A stretch of 64,000 bases of DNA from Leifsonia sp. SCN 70-46 (GCA_001725325.1 MEFY01000002.1:1615559-1679558), one strand, 5' to 3'. Positions 1 through 7,611 are shown, counted from the first letter of the stretch. Made by a program: numbers and translations. The notes: generated by a model not told the origin, from the sequence alone.

Positions 1-1
1 C

Positions 2-469
2 GATGCCGACCTCGACGAGATACTCTCCATCCACAACCTCGCGATCCGCGAGTCCCTGGCCATCTGGACGGACGTCGAGGTCGACCGTGCCGACCGGGAG
101 CGGTGGCTCGCGGCCCACGTCGCCGACGGGCATCCCGTCATCGTCGCGGAGATCGACGGTCGCGTCGCGGGCTACGCCGCCTACGGCCAGTGGCGCGAGA
201 AGCTCGGCTACCGGTTCACCGTCGAGAACTCCGTGTACGTCGCGGAGGAGTTCCAGCGCCGCGGGGTGGCGCGCGCGCTCATGGTCGAGCTCATCCGCCT
301 CGCGCGGGAGGCGGGCATGCACACGATGATCGCCGGGATCGAGGCGGGCAACACGGCGTCGATCGAGCTGCACCGGCAGCTCGGGTTCGAGGAGCCCGTC
401 GTCATCCGCGAGGCCGGCACCAAGTTCGACGCCTGGCTCGACCTCGCGTTCCTGCGCCTACAGCTCTAG
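2..469 (+). CDS. GNAT-family N-acetyltransferase (5' end missing)
   Basis: The reading frame is open from base 2 to the TAG at 467-469, so the start codon lies before the window; 155 residues are visible. The sequence fits the phosphinothricin/L-amino-acid N-acetyltransferase branch of the GNAT fold, which moves an acetyl group from acetyl-CoA to an amine. The acetyl-CoA pyrophosphate loop is seen as FQRRGVARAL, after a conserved beta strand (VENSVYVAEEF), and the C-terminal part carries the usual A-G-I-E-A-G-N-x-A-S-I-E-L-H-x-x-L-G-F signature. Its last 12 bases overlap the end of the convergent hydrolase gene. The substrate cannot be told from sequence; detoxification of a xenobiotic amine is one possibility. 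The family call is firm, the function is not. Confidence 0.85.
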   Translation, partial: DADLDEILSIHNLAIRESLAIWTDVEVDRADRERWLAAHVADGHPVIVAEIDGRVAGYAAYGQWREKLGYRFTVENSVYVAEEFQRRGVARALMVELIRLAREAGMHTMIAGIEAGNTASIELHRQLGFEEPVVIREAGTKFDAWLDLAFLRLQL

Positions 470-1093
470 CGACTCGCCGGGCTCGAGCACGAAGAACTCC
501 CCGCCGCCCTGCTGCGTGACGGCCTCGATGCGCGCCTGGGTCATCGTCTTGCCGATCTGCGAGAGCACGGCCTCGTGGATGGGGAACGACCGCCGGGGCT
601 TCACCTCGAGCACGTAGTCCATGGCCTCGCCGATCTTGAGCCACGGGGCGCCGATGGGGGCCGCGAGCACCTCGACGGGCACGTCGGGCACCGTGTAGGA
701 GTCGCCGCCGTAGTACAGCTTCTCGTCGACCATGACGCCCACGTTGTCGACGACGGGGATCGACGAGTGGATGACGGCGTGCTTCTCGCCGAAGAACCTC
801 AGGGAGAACGGCTCGACCTCCACGGTGTCGCCGCCGGCGACGGTCTCGACGGTGAAGTCCTTCGCCGCCGCAGCGACCCCCGCGGGGCCGAGGATGCGCG
901 CGTCAGGGTTGCGGTCGAGGATGCGCTCGAGGTGCTCGGGCGTCCAGTGGTCGGCGTGCTCGTGGGTGATGACGATGGCGACGACGCCGTCGAGGTCGGC
1001 GAGGGGGAGGGTGAACGATCCCGGATCGATCACGAGGCGCGACCCGGCCTTCTCGACGACCAGGCAGGAGTGCTCGAACTTCGTCAGCTTCAT
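458..1093 (-). CDS. Metallo-beta-lactamase-fold hydrolase (UlaG/YycJ-like)
   Basis: The product is 211 residues. The N-terminal half carries the metal-binding HxHxDH motif (THEHADHW) after the beta strands of the metallo-beta-lactamase fold, and later histidines (HAVIHS, IHEAVL) fit the remaining ligands. It has the small-hydrolase architecture of MBL-fold, L-ascorbate-6-phosphate lactonase-like proteins; the substrate is unknown. The ATG at 1093 was chosen because the MKLTKFEHSCLVVE start is typical of the family and a TACGCT -10 box (AGCGTA at 1100-1105 on the + strand) lies 6 nt upstream, which suggests a leaderless message. It is divergent from csoR, and the CsoR-like operator overlaps the expected -35 region of this gene, so co-regulation by copper is possible but unproven. 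Confidence 0.85.
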   Translation of the reverse strand: MKLTKFEHSCLVVEKAGSRLVIDPGSFTLPLADLDGVVAIVITHEHADHWTPEHLERILDRNPDARILGPAGVAAAAKDFTVETVAGGDTVEVEPFSLRFFGEKHAVIHSSIPVVDNVGVMVDEKLYYGGDSYTVPDVPVEVLAAPIGAPWLKIGEAMDYVLEVKPRRSFPIHEAVLSQIGKTMTQARIEAVTQQGGGEFFVLEPGESLEL

Positions 1094-1099
1094 GTGCCC

Positions 1100-1105
1100 A
1101 GCGTA
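1100..1105 (-). promoter_or_regulatory. -10 element of the MBL-fold hydrolase gene
   Basis: AGCGTA on the + strand reads TACGCT on the minus strand, ending 6 nt before the ATG at 1093. This spacing recurs at many genes in the window and indicates leaderless transcription. The matching -35 region would fall within the CsoR-like palindrome at 1116-1132. Confidence 0.5.
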
Positions 1106-1115
1106 TTCCTGCGTA

Positions 1116-1132
1116 ATACCCCCGGGGGGTAT
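1116..1132. promoter_or_regulatory. CsoR-type operator palindrome
   Basis: ATACCCCC, one central G, then GGGGGTAT forms a perfect 8-bp inverted repeat with a 1-bp centre. C/G tracts flanked by ATA/TAT are the known hallmark of operators bound by CsoR-family copper sensors. It lies 12 bp before the csoR start and partly covers the putative csoR -10 (TATAGG, 1130-1135), so apo-CsoR would be expected to block csoR-copB transcription. It also sits at the expected -35 position of the divergent hydrolase gene. Confidence 0.8.
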
Positions 1133-1144
1133 AGGGTTGACAGC

Positions 1145-1420
1145 ATGATCGCCGACATCAAGAAGCGCGCGCTGCACCGCAGCAAGATCCTCGAAGGCCA
1201 GATGCGCGGCCTCGAGAAGATGATCGAGAACGAGGACTACTGCGTCGACATCATCACGCAGTCGCTCGCCATCCAGAAGTCGCTGCGCAGCCTCAACAAG
1301 CTCCTCGTCGAGAACCACCTGCGCACGCACGTCGCGCACATGTTCGCGAACGGCGACGAGGACGTCGCGGTCGACGAGCTGCTCAAGGTGTACGAGCTCG
1401 AGAACAACAGGGGGAACTGA
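1145..1420 (+). CDS. csoR: CsoR/RcnR-family copper-sensing repressor
   Basis: This is a 91-residue all-helical DUF156-family repressor. It binds DNA as a tetramer in the metal-free state and releases it when a thiophilic metal binds. The ligand positions are visible: Cys33, His58 and a third position that is His62 instead of the usual second Cys. The second-shell residues of copper CsoRs are kept (Tyr32 and Glu78). The start at 1145 fits the family N terminus; there is no Shine-Dalgarno sequence and a TATAGG -10 box ends 9 nt upstream, so the message is leaderless or nearly so. The gene is followed after 1 nt by the copper ATPase gene, which is the usual csoR-ATPase operon. The Cys-His-His set is closer to RcnR-type sensors, so the metal is less certain than the family. 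Confidence 0.88.
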   Translation: MIADIKKRALHRSKILEGQMRGLEKMIENEDYCVDIITQSLAIQKSLRSLNKLLVENHLRTHVAHMFANGDEDVAVDELLKVYELENNRGN

Positions 1421-1421
1421 C

Positions 1422-3440
1422 ATGGACCACAGCCAGCACGACCACAGCCACCACGACGAGCACCACGAGCACGACCACGGGGGCCACGGAGACCACAGCG
1501 CTCACGACCCCGCGATCTTCCGCCGCAAGTTCTGGCTGAGCCTCATCCTCACGATCCCGACCCTCGTGTTCTCGCAGGGGCTGCAGGAGATCCTGGGGCT
1601 CACGGGCCCGCGCTTCCCCGGCAGCCAGTTCATCCCCGCGGCCTTCGGCATCGCGATCTTCCTCTACGGCGGGCTCGTGTTCCTCAAGGGCGCCGTGACC
1701 GAGCTGCGCGCGAAGCAGCCCGGGATGATGACGCTCATCTCCCTCGCGATCGTCGTCGCCCTCGGCTACAGCATCGCCGTCACGGCGGGCCTTCCGGGCA
1801 TGGACTTCTGGTGGGAGCTCGCGACCCTCATCACGATCATGCTGCTCGGCCACTGGATCGAGATGTCCGCGGTCATGGGCGCGCAGGACGCGCTCGGCGA
1901 GCTCGCGAAGCTCCTGCCGGATGAGGCCGACATGGTGCACGGCGACCACGTCATGACCGTGCCGGTGTCGCGGCTCGCGGTCGGCGACCACGTGCTCGTG
2001 CGGCCGGGCGCCGCGATCCCCGTCGACGGCGAGGTCGTCGACGGCGAGTCGGACGTCGACGAGTCCCTCCTCACGGGCGAGTCGGCGGCCGTCGCGAAGT
2101 CCGTGGGCGCGCACGTCGTCGGCGGCAGCGTCAACGGCTCGGGCGCCCTGACCATCAGCGTCACGAAGGTGGGCGGCGACACCGCGCTCGCGGGCATCAT
2201 GAAGCTCGTCGCCGAGGCGCAGTCGAGCAGGTCGAGCGCGCAGCTGCTCGCCGACCGCGCGGCGGCCCTCCTGTTCTACGTCGCGCTCGGCGCGGCGGTG
2301 CTGACGCTGGGCGCCTGGCTCCTGCTGCGCCCCGACGACCCCGCGTTCGTGCTCGAGCGCGTCGTGAGCGTGCTCGTGATCGCGTGCCCGCACGCGCTCG
2401 GCCTCGCCATCCCGCTCGTGTCGCAGATCTCGACGGCCCTCGGCGCGCGCAACGGCATCCTCGTGCGCGACAGGCTGGCCCTCGAGGAGGCGCGGCGCAT
2501 CGACGTCGTGCTGTTCGACAAGACGGGAACCCTCACGACGGGCCGCCAGGGCGTCGTGGGCGACGTCGACGACGAGGTGCTCGCCCTCGCCGCCGCGGTG
2601 GAGCAGAAGTCGGAGCATGCGATCGCCAGGGCGATCGTGGCCGCGGCCAAGGAGCGCAAGCTCCGCATCCCCCGCTCGAAGGGCTTCTCATCGCTCGCCG
2701 GCCGCGGTGTCACGGCGACCGTCGGAGACCGCGCCCTCACCGTCGCGAGCCGCCGCGTCGTCACGGAGCGCGGCCTCGAGCTGCCCGCCGAGCTCGTCAA
2801 CCAGTCCCGCGAGGTCTCCGCGGGCGGTGCGACTGTCGTCTACCTCATCGAGGGCGACGCGGTGCTGGGGATGATCGCGCTCGCCGACACCGTGCGCCCG
2901 GAGTCCGCGGAGGCCGTGCAGCTGCTCACGAAGCGCGGCGTGCGCGTCGCGATGCTCACGGGCGACTCGCGCGAGGTGGGGGAGTGGGTGGCGTCGCGGC
3001 TCGGCATCACCGAGGTGCACGCCGAGGTGCTGCCCGGTCAGAAGTCGGAGGTGGTCGCACGCCTTCAGGCCGACGGCTCGCGCGTGGCCATGGTGGGCGA
3101 CGGCGTCAACGACGCCCCCGCGCTCGCGACGGCCGACGTCGGCATCGCCATCGGGGCGGGCACCGACGTGGCCATCGAGTCGGCGGGCATCGTGCTCGCG
3201 TCGAGCGATCCGCGCGGGGTCGCGGGCACCCTCGCCCTCAGCCGGGCCACGTGGCGCAAGGAGCTGCAGAACCTGTTCTGGGCGACGGGCTACAACGCCG
3301 TGGGCATCCCGCTCGCGGCGGGCGTGCTCTTCGGCGCGGGCATCCTGCTGCCGCCGGCGCTCGCCGCCGTGTTCATGTCGGTCTCGACGATCGTCGTGGC
3401 CGCGAACGCCCAGCTGCTGCGGCTCGTGAAGCTCCGGTGA
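1422..3440 (+). CDS. copB: CopB-type copper-translocating P1B ATPase
   Basis: This is a 672-residue heavy-metal efflux ATPase of the inner membrane. Residues 1-30 form a His/Asp-rich tail ([20 protein letters not shown]) in place of a CXXC metal-binding domain. The membrane metal site is Cys322-Pro323-His324, the CPH motif of P1B-3/CopB pumps, rather than the CPC of CopA. TGES lies in the actuator domain, DKTGTLT (phosphorylated Asp366) in the P domain, and GDGVNDAP at 559-566. The nucleotide-domain HP pair appears as SEHAIA, with Ala in place of Pro. A strong ribosome site (AGGGGGAAC) precedes the ATG, one base after the csoR stop. Control by CsoR at the upstream palindrome is expected. The role inferred is export of copper or silver. 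Confidence 0.92.
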   Translation: MDHSQHDHSHHDEHHEHDHGGHGDHSAHDPAIFRRKFWLSLILTIPTLVFSQGLQEILGLTGPRFPGSQFIPAAFGIAIFLYGGLVFLKGAVTELRAKQPGMMTLISLAIVVALGYSIAVTAGLPGMDFWWELATLITIMLLGHWIEMSAVMGAQDALGELAKLLPDEADMVHGDHVMTVPVSRLAVGDHVLVRPGAAIPVDGEVVDGESDVDESLLTGESAAVAKSVGAHVVGGSVNGSGALTISVTKVGGDTALAGIMKLVAEAQSSRSSAQLLADRAAALLFYVALGAAVLTLGAWLLLRPDDPAFVLERVVSVLVIACPHALGLAIPLVSQISTALGARNGILVRDRLALEEARRIDVVLFDKTGTLTTGRQGVVGDVDDEVLALAAAVEQKSEHAIARAIVAAAKERKLRIPRSKGFSSLAGRGVTATVGDRALTVASRRVVTERGLELPAELVNQSREVSAGGATVVYLIEGDAVLGMIALADTVRPESAEAVQLLTKRGVRVAMLTGDSREVGEWVASRLGITEVHAEVLPGQKSEVVARLQADGSRVAMVGDGVNDAPALATADVGIAIGAGTDVAIESAGIVLASSDPRGVAGTLALSRATWRKELQNLFWATGYNAVGIPLAAGVLFGAGILLPPALAAVFMSVSTIVVAANAQLLRLVKLR

Positions 3441-3441
3441 T

Positions 3442-3526
3442 CTCCCGCCCCCCTCGTGTCTCGCAGATTGCTCCGTGTCTCGCTCATGTGCGCTACTCGC
3501 GGCAATCTGCGAGGCACGAGCGGGAG
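3442..3526. repeat. Long imperfect inverted repeat (terminator or REP-like element)
   Basis: The arm at 3442-3470 and the arm at 3503-3526 pair over 24 bp, interrupted by a 5-nt bulge and one G-T mismatch; the loop is 32 nt. The arms share the block CTCGCAGATTG. There is no T-run after it, so it is not a textbook intrinsic terminator, but its place between copB and the next gene would allow it to end or protect the copB message. Its long arms and large loop also resemble a dispersed palindromic element. Confidence 0.5.
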
Positions 3527-3555
3527 ACGGGCCGCGAGTCCGGCATACTGGCCCC

Positions 3556-4485
3556 GTGACGACGACGAAGCCGAAGCGCCTTGCGGTAGCCATCAACCCG
3601 ACCGCCTCGTTCGGGAAGGGCCGCGACGTAGGGCCCGCCGTCGTGCAGACGCTGCGCGCCCTCGGCCACGACGTCACCAGCCTGCAGGAGCCCGACTTCG
3701 AGCAGCTCATGTCCGCGGGCCGCAAGGCCGTCGCGGGCAAGCCCGACGCGCTCGTCGTCGTGGGCGGGGACGGCATGGTCAACCTCGGCACGAACCTCGT
3801 CGCGGGCACGAAGGTGCCGCTGGGGCTCGTTCCGTCGGGAACGGGCAACGACATGGCGAGGGGCCTCGGCATCCCGCACGACAACACCGAGGCGGCCATC
3901 GAGTCGCTCGTGGCGTCGCTCGACCGCGCGCCGCGCTGGATCGACGCGGGCCGGGTCGAGTACACCGACGGCGGCGTCGCGAGCGAGCGCTGGTTCGCGT
4001 GCGTGCTCTCCGCGGGCTTCGACGCGATAGTCAACGAGCGCGCCAACCACATGGAGCACCCCAAGGGACCGAGCCGCTACATCATCGCGCTGGGCCTCGA
4101 GCTCGCCCGCCTCAAGCCCATCCCGTACCGCCTCGTGCTCGACGGCAGGGAGATCGTCACGACGGGCGCGCTCATCAGCGTCGGCAACAACATCTCGCTC
4201 GGCGGCGGCATGAAGGTGACGCCCGACGCCGTGCTCGACGACGGCCTGCTCGACGTGCTCGTCGTGCAGGCGCTCTCGCGCCTCGCGTTCCTGCGCATCT
4301 TCCCCCGGGTGTTCAAGGGCGAGCACGTGAGCGACCCGCGCGTGGCGATCCACCGCGCGAAGAAGATCCGCATCGAGTCGGAGGGCGTCGTCGCCTACGC
4401 GGACGGCGAGCGCTTCGGCATGCTGCCGCTCGACATCGAGGTCGTGCCGAAGGCCATGCGCATCCTCGACCAGACCGTGCGCTAG
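3556..4485 (+). CDS. Diacylglycerol kinase/YegS-like lipid kinase
   Basis: The product is 309 residues with the DAGK catalytic fold: a nucleotide-binding GGDGMVN motif, then the SGTGNDMARGLG loop, both diagnostic of the DgkB/YegS/BmrU family. The family phosphorylates lipids such as diacylglycerol at the membrane face, feeding phosphatidic acid back into phospholipid synthesis. The GTG at 3556 was chosen over an upstream in-frame ATG because a CATACT -10 box (3544-3549) ends 6 nt before it, giving a leaderless mRNA, and because the protein then begins right at the first beta strand (KRLAVAINPTASFGKG). The gene converges with the lipoprotein gene with only 6 nt between the stops. The exact lipid substrate is not known. 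Confidence 0.87.
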   Translation: MTTTKPKRLAVAINPTASFGKGRDVGPAVVQTLRALGHDVTSLQEPDFEQLMSAGRKAVAGKPDALVVVGGDGMVNLGTNLVAGTKVPLGLVPSGTGNDMARGLGIPHDNTEAAIESLVASLDRAPRWIDAGRVEYTDGGVASERWFACVLSAGFDAIVNERANHMEHPKGPSRYIIALGLELARLKPIPYRLVLDGREIVTTGALISVGNNISLGGGMKVTPDAVLDDGLLDVLVVQALSRLAFLRIFPRVFKGEHVSDPRVAIHRAKKIRIESEGVVAYADGERFGMLPLDIEVVPKAMRILDQTVR

Positions 4486-4491
4486 ATCGCG

Positions 4492-4920
4492 CTAGGAGCT
4501 CTTCACGAGGCACGAGTAGTGCGTCGTCGTGACACCCTCGTGGTCGGTCTTGTCGGAGACGATGTACTCGGCCTCGAACTTCGCGCCCTGCACGGCCTGG
4601 TAGAGCTCGTAGCGGTCTTTGCACGCGCTGAGCACGGCGAGCTGCAGGCTGTCGAACGCCGTCTTGCGCTTCTCGCTCAGGGTGCCCGTGCCGATGACCA
4701 CGTGAGTGTGGGGCTCGTCGCACGGCACCACGGTCGCCCACGCGAGCTGGCTGCCGTCGATGAACGTGAAGCAGTCGCCGACCCACGCGTCGGTCGAGGG
4801 CATCTGGGTGGCCTTCACGATCCTGCCCTCGGTGTCGCGCGTGGGCGCGAGCACGTCGCAGGCCGAGAGCGAGAGCGTCGCGATGGCGATCATCGCGACC
4901 GCGAGGGCGGGTCGCCGCAC
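4492..4920 (-). CDS. Small secreted lipoprotein, unknown function
   Basis: The product is 142 residues starting at GTG 4920, which has a good ribosome site (GGGGGAAGGA) about 7 nt upstream; an in-frame ATG at 4974 would add 18 residues without a better signal. A basic N terminus, a hydrophobic stretch and the lipobox LSAC predict cleavage and lipid attachment, placing it on the outer face of the membrane. The mature part has paired cysteines (GDCFTF, VPCDEPH, SACKDRY, HYSCL) and an EPHTHVV segment like the DUF4190/septum-formation-type domains of actinobacterial lipoproteins. I do not recognise a defined function. The end converges with the lipid kinase gene. Confidence 0.7.
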   Translation of the reverse strand: MRRPALAVAMIAIATLSLSACDVLAPTRDTEGRIVKATQMPSTDAWVGDCFTFIDGSQLAWATVVPCDEPHTHVVIGTGTLSEKRKTAFDSLQLAVLSACKDRYELYQAVQGAKFEAEYIVSDKTDHEGVTTTHYSCLVKSS

Positions 4921-4938
4921 CGTCAATCCTTCCCCCGT

Positions 4939-4968
4939 TTGGCGAGGCCTCGCCGCATGTGGCATACT
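4939..4968 (+). promoter_or_regulatory. Promoter of tRNA-Glu with overlapping palindrome
   Basis: A TTGGCG -35 element (4939-4944) and a CATACT -10 element (4963-4968) are separated by 18 bp and lie 17 nt before the tRNA. A perfect 14-bp palindrome, GGCGAGGCCTCGCC (4941-4954), overlaps the -35 box. The palindrome could be a binding site or chance in GC-rich DNA. Confidence 0.55.
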
Positions 4969-4985
4969 CGTCAAGTTGTCGTGAC

Positions 4986-5058
4986 GGCCCCATCGTATAG
5001 AGGCCTAGTACGCCGCCCTCTCACGGCGGTAACGCGGGTTCGAATCCCGCTGGGGTCA
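4986..5058 (+). tRNA. tRNA-Glu (anticodon CTC)
   Basis: The 73-nt cloverleaf is complete. The 7-bp acceptor stem pairs GGCCCCA with TGGGGTC, with one G-U pair. The anticodon stem is CCGCC/GGCGG around the loop CTCTCAC, giving anticodon CTC, which reads GAG, the main Glu codon of this genome. The T arm holds the invariant GGTTCGAATCC. The discriminator is A and CCA is not encoded. A rho-independent terminator follows at 5072-5106, so it is transcribed alone. Confidence 0.97.
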
Positions 5059-5071
5059 CAATAGCCAAAAA

Positions 5072-5106
5072 TGAGAAGCCCGGCCGGTAGGCCGGGCTTT
5101 TCTCAT
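5072..5106 (+). terminator. Rho-independent terminator after tRNA-Glu
   Basis: AAGCCCGGCC (5076-5085), the loop GGTA and GGCCGGGCTT (5090-5099) form a perfect 10-bp stem that runs into a T-rich tail (TTTCTC). The flanking ATGAG/CTCAT bases extend the pairing. Confidence 0.93.
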
Positions 5107-5142
5107 GTCGCACCGCCCCCCTAATACGGGGTCGTATATCGG

Positions 5143-5173
5143 TTGGCGCGGTTGTAGTTTTCAAGTGCGCCAA
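5143..5173 (+). promoter_or_regulatory. Inverted repeat in the flp leader
   Basis: TTGGCGC (5143-5149) and GCGCCAA (5167-5173) are perfect 7-bp inverted repeats with a 17-nt AT-richer spacer, 38 nt before the flp start. Further down, TGACA (5191-5195) and TGTCA (5208-5212) could pair around the flp ribosome site (AGGGGGAAC). Either could be an operator or an RNA element controlling the pilus operon; no clear -10 box was seen. Confidence 0.4.
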
Positions 5174-5211
5174 GGGGGGCCATCGCGCATTGACATGCAG
5201 GGGGAACTGTC

Positions 5212-5403
5212 ATGTTCAGCATCATCACCAAGAAGTTCGTCGACGCCCGCATCCGCCTCACCCGTGAGGAGACCGGCGCCACCGCCGTCGAGTACGGACT
5301 GATCGTGGGCCTCATCGCCGTCGCGATCGTCAGCGTGCTCCTCGTCCTGGGCCCGCAGATCGCGGGCATGTTCCAGAACGTCAGCGACAGCCTGCCCGAC
5401 TGA
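5212..5403 (+). CDS. flp: Flp/Fap-family type IVb pilin
   Basis: The product is 63 residues. A charged leader ends in EETG, followed by ATAVEYGLIVGLIAVAIV: the prepilin peptidase site G/A, with Glu5 and Tyr6 of the mature pilin, and then one long hydrophobic helix. This is the class III signal of Flp pilins, which assemble into adhesive Tad pili. The ribosome site AGGGGGAAC precedes the ATG. It is the first gene of the tad operon; the 79-nt gap before tadE holds an imperfect GC-rich stem-loop (about 5415-5452) that could reduce transcription downstream so that the major pilin is made in excess. No prepilin peptidase gene is visible in the window. Confidence 0.93.
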   Translation: MFSIITKKFVDARIRLTREETGATAVEYGLIVGLIAVAIVSVLLVLGPQIAGMFQNVSDSLPD

Positions 5404-5482
5404 TCCTCGCCCGTCGGACACGGCCGCCTCCGCGGGGGCGCCGGTCGTCCGTCCGCCTGCGCGTGAACGGGGAGGGTTTGCT

Positions 5483-5881
5483 ATGCGACGGCTTTTCAGG
5501 GGGATCGCCTGGGGGAGCGAGAGCGGCGCGGCCGCTGTCGAGTTCGCCCTCGTGCTCCCGATTCTCGTGGTGCTGCTCATCGGCATCGTCGAGTACGGCT
5601 CGGTCTACAACGCCCAGCTGATGCTCACGAGCGCTGCTCGGGAGGGCGCGCGCACGATGGCGGTCACGGGGAGCGCGGCCCAGGCCCGCACGGCGGTCAT
5701 CGACGCCGCCGTGGGGCTCATGCCCGCGGTCACGGCCGCCGACATCACGGTGACGCCCACGGCGTGCACGGCGACGACCGACGTGTCCGTCGTCATCGCG
5801 TACTCCAAGCCGTACCTCACGGGCATGTTCGGCGCGACGATCGCGCTCGAGGGAAAGTCGACGCGGCGATGCTTCGGCTGA
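5483..5881 (+). CDS. tadE: TadE-like pseudopilin
   Basis: The product is 132 residues. After a short basic leader comes GAAAVEFALVLPILVVLLIGIVEYG (split here for length: GAAAVEFAL, then the hydrophobic helix), the TadE-type processing site with Glu5, followed by a periplasmic-facing domain with two cysteines (ACTATT, RCFG). TadE-like minor pseudopilins are needed for Tad pilus assembly. A ribosome site (GGGGAGGG) lies before the ATG. The end overlaps the next gene by 13 nt, so translation is coupled. The assignment rests on the N-terminal signature and operon position. Confidence 0.88.
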   Translation: MRRLFRGIAWGSESGAAAVEFALVLPILVVLLIGIVEYGSVYNAQLMLTSAAREGARTMAVTGSAAQARTAVIDAAVGLMPAVTAADITVTPTACTATTDVSVVIAYSKPYLTGMFGATIALEGKSTRRCFG

Positions 5882-6879
5882 TCCGGTCCCGCGCGCGCGA
5901 GCAGGGCACCGAGCACGGTGCCGTCGCGGTCATCGTGGCCATCTCGATGACGGCCATCCTCGCCATGGCGGCGCTCGTCGTCGACATCGGCGCAGACCAG
6001 GCCCGCCGCGCGCAGCTCCAGGAGGCGGCGGATGCCGCGGCGCTCGCCATCGCGCAGCAGTGCGCCAAGGCGTCCGCCACCACGCTCTCGACGTGCGCGT
6101 CGTCGGTGCTGTCCACGGCGCAGGCCACGGCGAACACGCTCGGCCACGCGAACCTCGCGGACGCGGTGATGGGCCAGCCCGTGTTCACCTCGTCGACGGT
6201 CAGGGTCACCGCGACGAGCACCCAGGCCGGCATCTTCGGCGGACTCTTCGACAGGGCGTCCGTCGGCCTCTCGGCCTCGGCCACCGCCAAGTGGGTGCCG
6301 CCGGTGACGGCGCTCCCGCTCGCGTTCCACGAGTGCGCGCTGCCGGCGCCGTCGTCGACGACGAAGGTCTTCCTGCGCACGGACGCGCTCGACGTGCTCA
6401 ACCTGTTCCAGACGTCGTGCGGGCTGCTGGGCGATGTCACGGGTGCGATCGGAGCGCGCTGGACCGTCGGCTCGGCCTGCAGCTTCGACCTCGAGCTGCT
6501 CAGCTACGTGGGCGGCACGCTCTCGAACCTGCTCCCGTCGGAGTGCGTCTCGATGGTCAACGCCCTGCCGGGCAAGGAGGTCATCGTGCCCGTCTACAGC
6601 AACGTGCTCGTGCCGATCGTCGTCAACGGCGTGCTGCTCGGCATGGGCTACAAGGTGGAGAAGTACGCGCTCATCCAGCTCACGGGCTTCGACTTCCAGA
6701 GCGTCAACCTGCTGGGGATCTCCCTCGGCGGGCCCAAGAACATCACCGGCAACCCGAAGTGCCCCGAGGTGCTCGGCATCGAGCTCCCGCTCTGCCAGGG
6801 GCTGCAGGGCTACCTCGTCGGCTATCTCACGCCCGACGAGGCGAAGCAGCGCGTCGCCGGCGTCCAACTCATCGCTTAG
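5869..6879 (+). CDS. TadG-like pilus assembly protein
   Basis: The product is 336 residues from the ATG at 5869, inside the tadE end. The N terminus (EHGAVAVIVAISMTAILAMA) is a TadG/Flp-type membrane anchor that keeps the small-residue processing-like site but lacks Glu5. An ADQARRAQLQEAADAAALA segment follows, the hallmark of the Tad membrane-anchored family (pilus assembly TadG-like, DUF2134). The rest is exported and has several cysteine pairs. Unlike classical TadG there is no recognisable von Willebrand factor A domain. Its place between tadE and cpaB supports a role as minor pilus or assembly subunit. Confidence 0.8.
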   Translation: MLRLIRSRAREQGTEHGAVAVIVAISMTAILAMAALVVDIGADQARRAQLQEAADAAALAIAQQCAKASATTLSTCASSVLSTAQATANTLGHANLADAVMGQPVFTSSTVRVTATSTQAGIFGGLFDRASVGLSASATAKWVPPVTALPLAFHECALPAPSSTTKVFLRTDALDVLNLFQTSCGLLGDVTGAIGARWTVGSACSFDLELLSYVGGTLSNLLPSECVSMVNALPGKEVIVPVYSNVLVPIVVNGVLLGMGYKVEKYALIQLTGFDFQSVNLLGISLGGPKNITGNPKCPEVLGIELPLCQGLQGYLVGYLTPDEAKQRVAGVQLIA

Positions 6880-6903
6880 CTCACCACTACTGGGGGAAAC
6901 AGA

Positions 6904-7611
6904 ATGACTACAAGGATCATCGCGGTGATACTCGCCGCAGTGCTCGCCGTCGTGGGGGCGGTGCTGCTCATCAGCTACGTCCGCGGGGCGGACGACCGCG
7001 CGTTCGAGGGCGCGCAGCTCACCGAGGTGCTCATCGTGAAGTCCGAGATCCCGGCGGGCACGTCCGGCTCCGAGCTCGGCAACACGGTCGACCTCAGGTC
7101 GGTGCCCGTCGCGTACGTCGCGCAGGGCGCGGTCACCGATGTCGCCGACCTGCGCGGCCTCGTCGCCGCCGTGTCGCTCGAGCCGGGCGAGCAGGTGCTC
7201 GCGTCTCGTTTCGTCGACCCGGAGTCGTTCGGCGCCAGCGGCGGCACGGCCGCCGTGCCGAAGGGCCTGCAGGAGATCTCGCTCTCGCTCGACGCCCAGC
7301 GCGTCGTGGGCGGCGCGCTCGTCGCGGGCGACCTCGTGGGCGTCTACGGGAGCCTCGCGGGCGACAACGCCGACGGCGCCCGCACGCAGCTCATCGAGAC
7401 CAAGGTGCTCGTGACCTCGGTCGTGGCCGCGAAGGTCGAGCAGGACGGCCCGCCGTCGGGCGCCGTCGTCGTGAGCCTCGCCGTCGACGGCGACCAGGCG
7501 CAGCGCATCATCTACCAGCTCGAGTTCGGCCAGGTCTACCTGTCCAAGCAGTCCGCGAGCGTGACGGCCCCCACGGGCGGACCCGTCACGCGGGGGGTGT
7601 TCCAGGGGTGA
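6904..7611 (+). CDS. cpaB: CpaB/RcpC-family Flp pilus assembly protein
   Basis: The product is 235 residues with an N-terminal membrane helix (residues about 5-25) followed by a SAF domain (about 43-105: VLIVKSEIPAGTSGSEL, then the V-x-L-x-P-G-E-Q-V segment) and the RcpC-type C-terminal domain (GLQEISLSLDAQRVVGG). In Tad systems CpaB/RcpC is an envelope component thought to gate or stabilise the pilus. The leader GGGGGAAACAG provides the ribosome site. The stop codon overlaps the tadZ start (GTGA), so the two are coupled. Confidence 0.85.
   Translation: MTTRIIAVILAAVLAVVGAVLLISYVRGADDRAFEGAQLTEVLIVKSEIPAGTSGSELGNTVDLRSVPVAYVAQGAVTDVADLRGLVAAVSLEPGEQVLASRFVDPESFGASGGTAAVPKGLQEISLSLDAQRVVGGALVAGDLVGVYGSLAGDNADGARTQLIETKVLVTSVVAAKVEQDGPPSGAVVVSLAVDGDQAQRIIYQLEFGQVYLSKQSASVTAPTGGPVTRGVFQG

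Noticed and set aside
1137-1142. TTGACA next to the csoR start as a -35 box.
   Set aside because: It would promote transcription inside csoR. The TATAGG box and operator upstream explain the region better.
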